Shown here: piece after piece, positions 11,599 to 11,687 of the stretch | Position numbering within the stretch: position 1 is the first letter of the stretch | How the letters are laid out: every line of letters begins with the position of its first letter | DNA from: CANHBY01 sp031374415 | Lineage (GTDB): Bacteria > Pseudomonadota > Gammaproteobacteria > Burkholderiales > Burkholderiaceae_C | Direction: 5' to 3' | Assembly (NCBI GenBank): GCA_031374415.1 | Contig: JANMGB010000019.1 | Location: 1 to 11,687, forward strand | DNA length: 11,687 bases | Translations under genes and position numbers: made by a program | The notes under the pieces: generated by a model | Databases searched by the model: none | What the model was told of the DNA's origin: nothing | Seen by the model: the letters and a program-made list of their open reading frames with translations, nothing else

Positions 11599-11687
11599 GC
11601 AACAGCGACAAGCAGCTTGAGGCCGCCGAATACAGTTACCAGATCGACCCGCGCCCCGCCGACCTTGGCGGCGGCTGGCGGTTGCGC
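11547..11687. repeat. Terminal redundancy, right copy (circular junction)
   Basis: Exact second copy of bases 1-141, containing the end of brnA and the first 93 bases (31 codons) of the 80-aa gene, which is cut by the window edge here but complete at 49-291. It should be removed once when the circle is closed. Confidence 0.93.

Noticed and set aside
1..11687. The 141-bp direct repeat as a transposon-like or integration repeat
   Set aside because: It lies exactly at both ends of the window and both copies keep genes in frame across the junction; circular assembly overlap is the simpler explanation.

Overview
The window is almost certainly one complete circular plasmid. Bases 1-141 are repeated exactly at 11547-11687, as expected when a circular molecule is written out linearly with an assembly overlap, so the circle is 11,546 bp. 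It has a broad-host-range IncQ2-like backbone (pTF-FC2/pTC-F14 type): RepA helicase, RepC iteron-binding protein, a primase fused to a MOBP relaxase, 22-bp iterons, and a five-gene mob region around an IncP-like nic site. The GC-rich backbone and the betaproteobacterial style of the Hcp protein suggest a Betaproteobacterium with a chromosomal type VI secretion system (T6SS), for example in the Comamonadaceae or Burkholderiales. That host is an inference.

Layout, clockwise. Replication genes repA-repC lie on + at 369-2178, preceded by an 80-aa conserved-looking hypothetical protein. A convergent hairpin separates repC from a toxin-first HigB/HigA-type toxin-antitoxin (TA) pair on - (2252-2868). 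oriV follows (about 2986-3240): two perfect 22-bp iterons flanked by two degenerate ones, an AT-rich palindromic stretch, and GC-rich hairpins. A large inverted repeat at 3345-3399 lies between oriV and the cargo.

The cargo (3459-5826, all on -) is read in the order hcp, putative DUF4056-related effector, 3-4-helix membrane protein, two-helix membrane protein, and an orphan MqsA-type zinc domain that lacks its DNA-binding half. The first four have the layout of a T6SS Hcp/effector/immunity module. No other T6SS part is present, so it would have to use a host T6SS. The effector gene is much more AT-rich than the backbone, consistent with separate acquisition.

Upstream of hcp on the same strand, and probably co-transcribed with it, are mobE, mobD and mobC (5884-7651). 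oriT (about 7794-7930) separates these from the divergent mobB and the 953-aa MobA/RepB (7973-11135). MobA/RepB has a relaxase, an LPD7-like segment and a RepB primase, with a good internal start for free RepB at 10062. Between repB and repA, where pTF-FC2 carries its pas addiction genes, sits a decayed BrnT/BrnA system: promoter, apparent operator and antitoxin are intact, but the toxin has lost its N-terminal half.

The most interesting point is the pairing of a mobilizable IncQ-like replicon with an Hcp-effector-immunity cassette. A possible consequence, which is an inference, is that plasmid-bearing cells could intoxicate neighbours that lack or have lost the plasmid, a contact-dependent form of plasmid maintenance.
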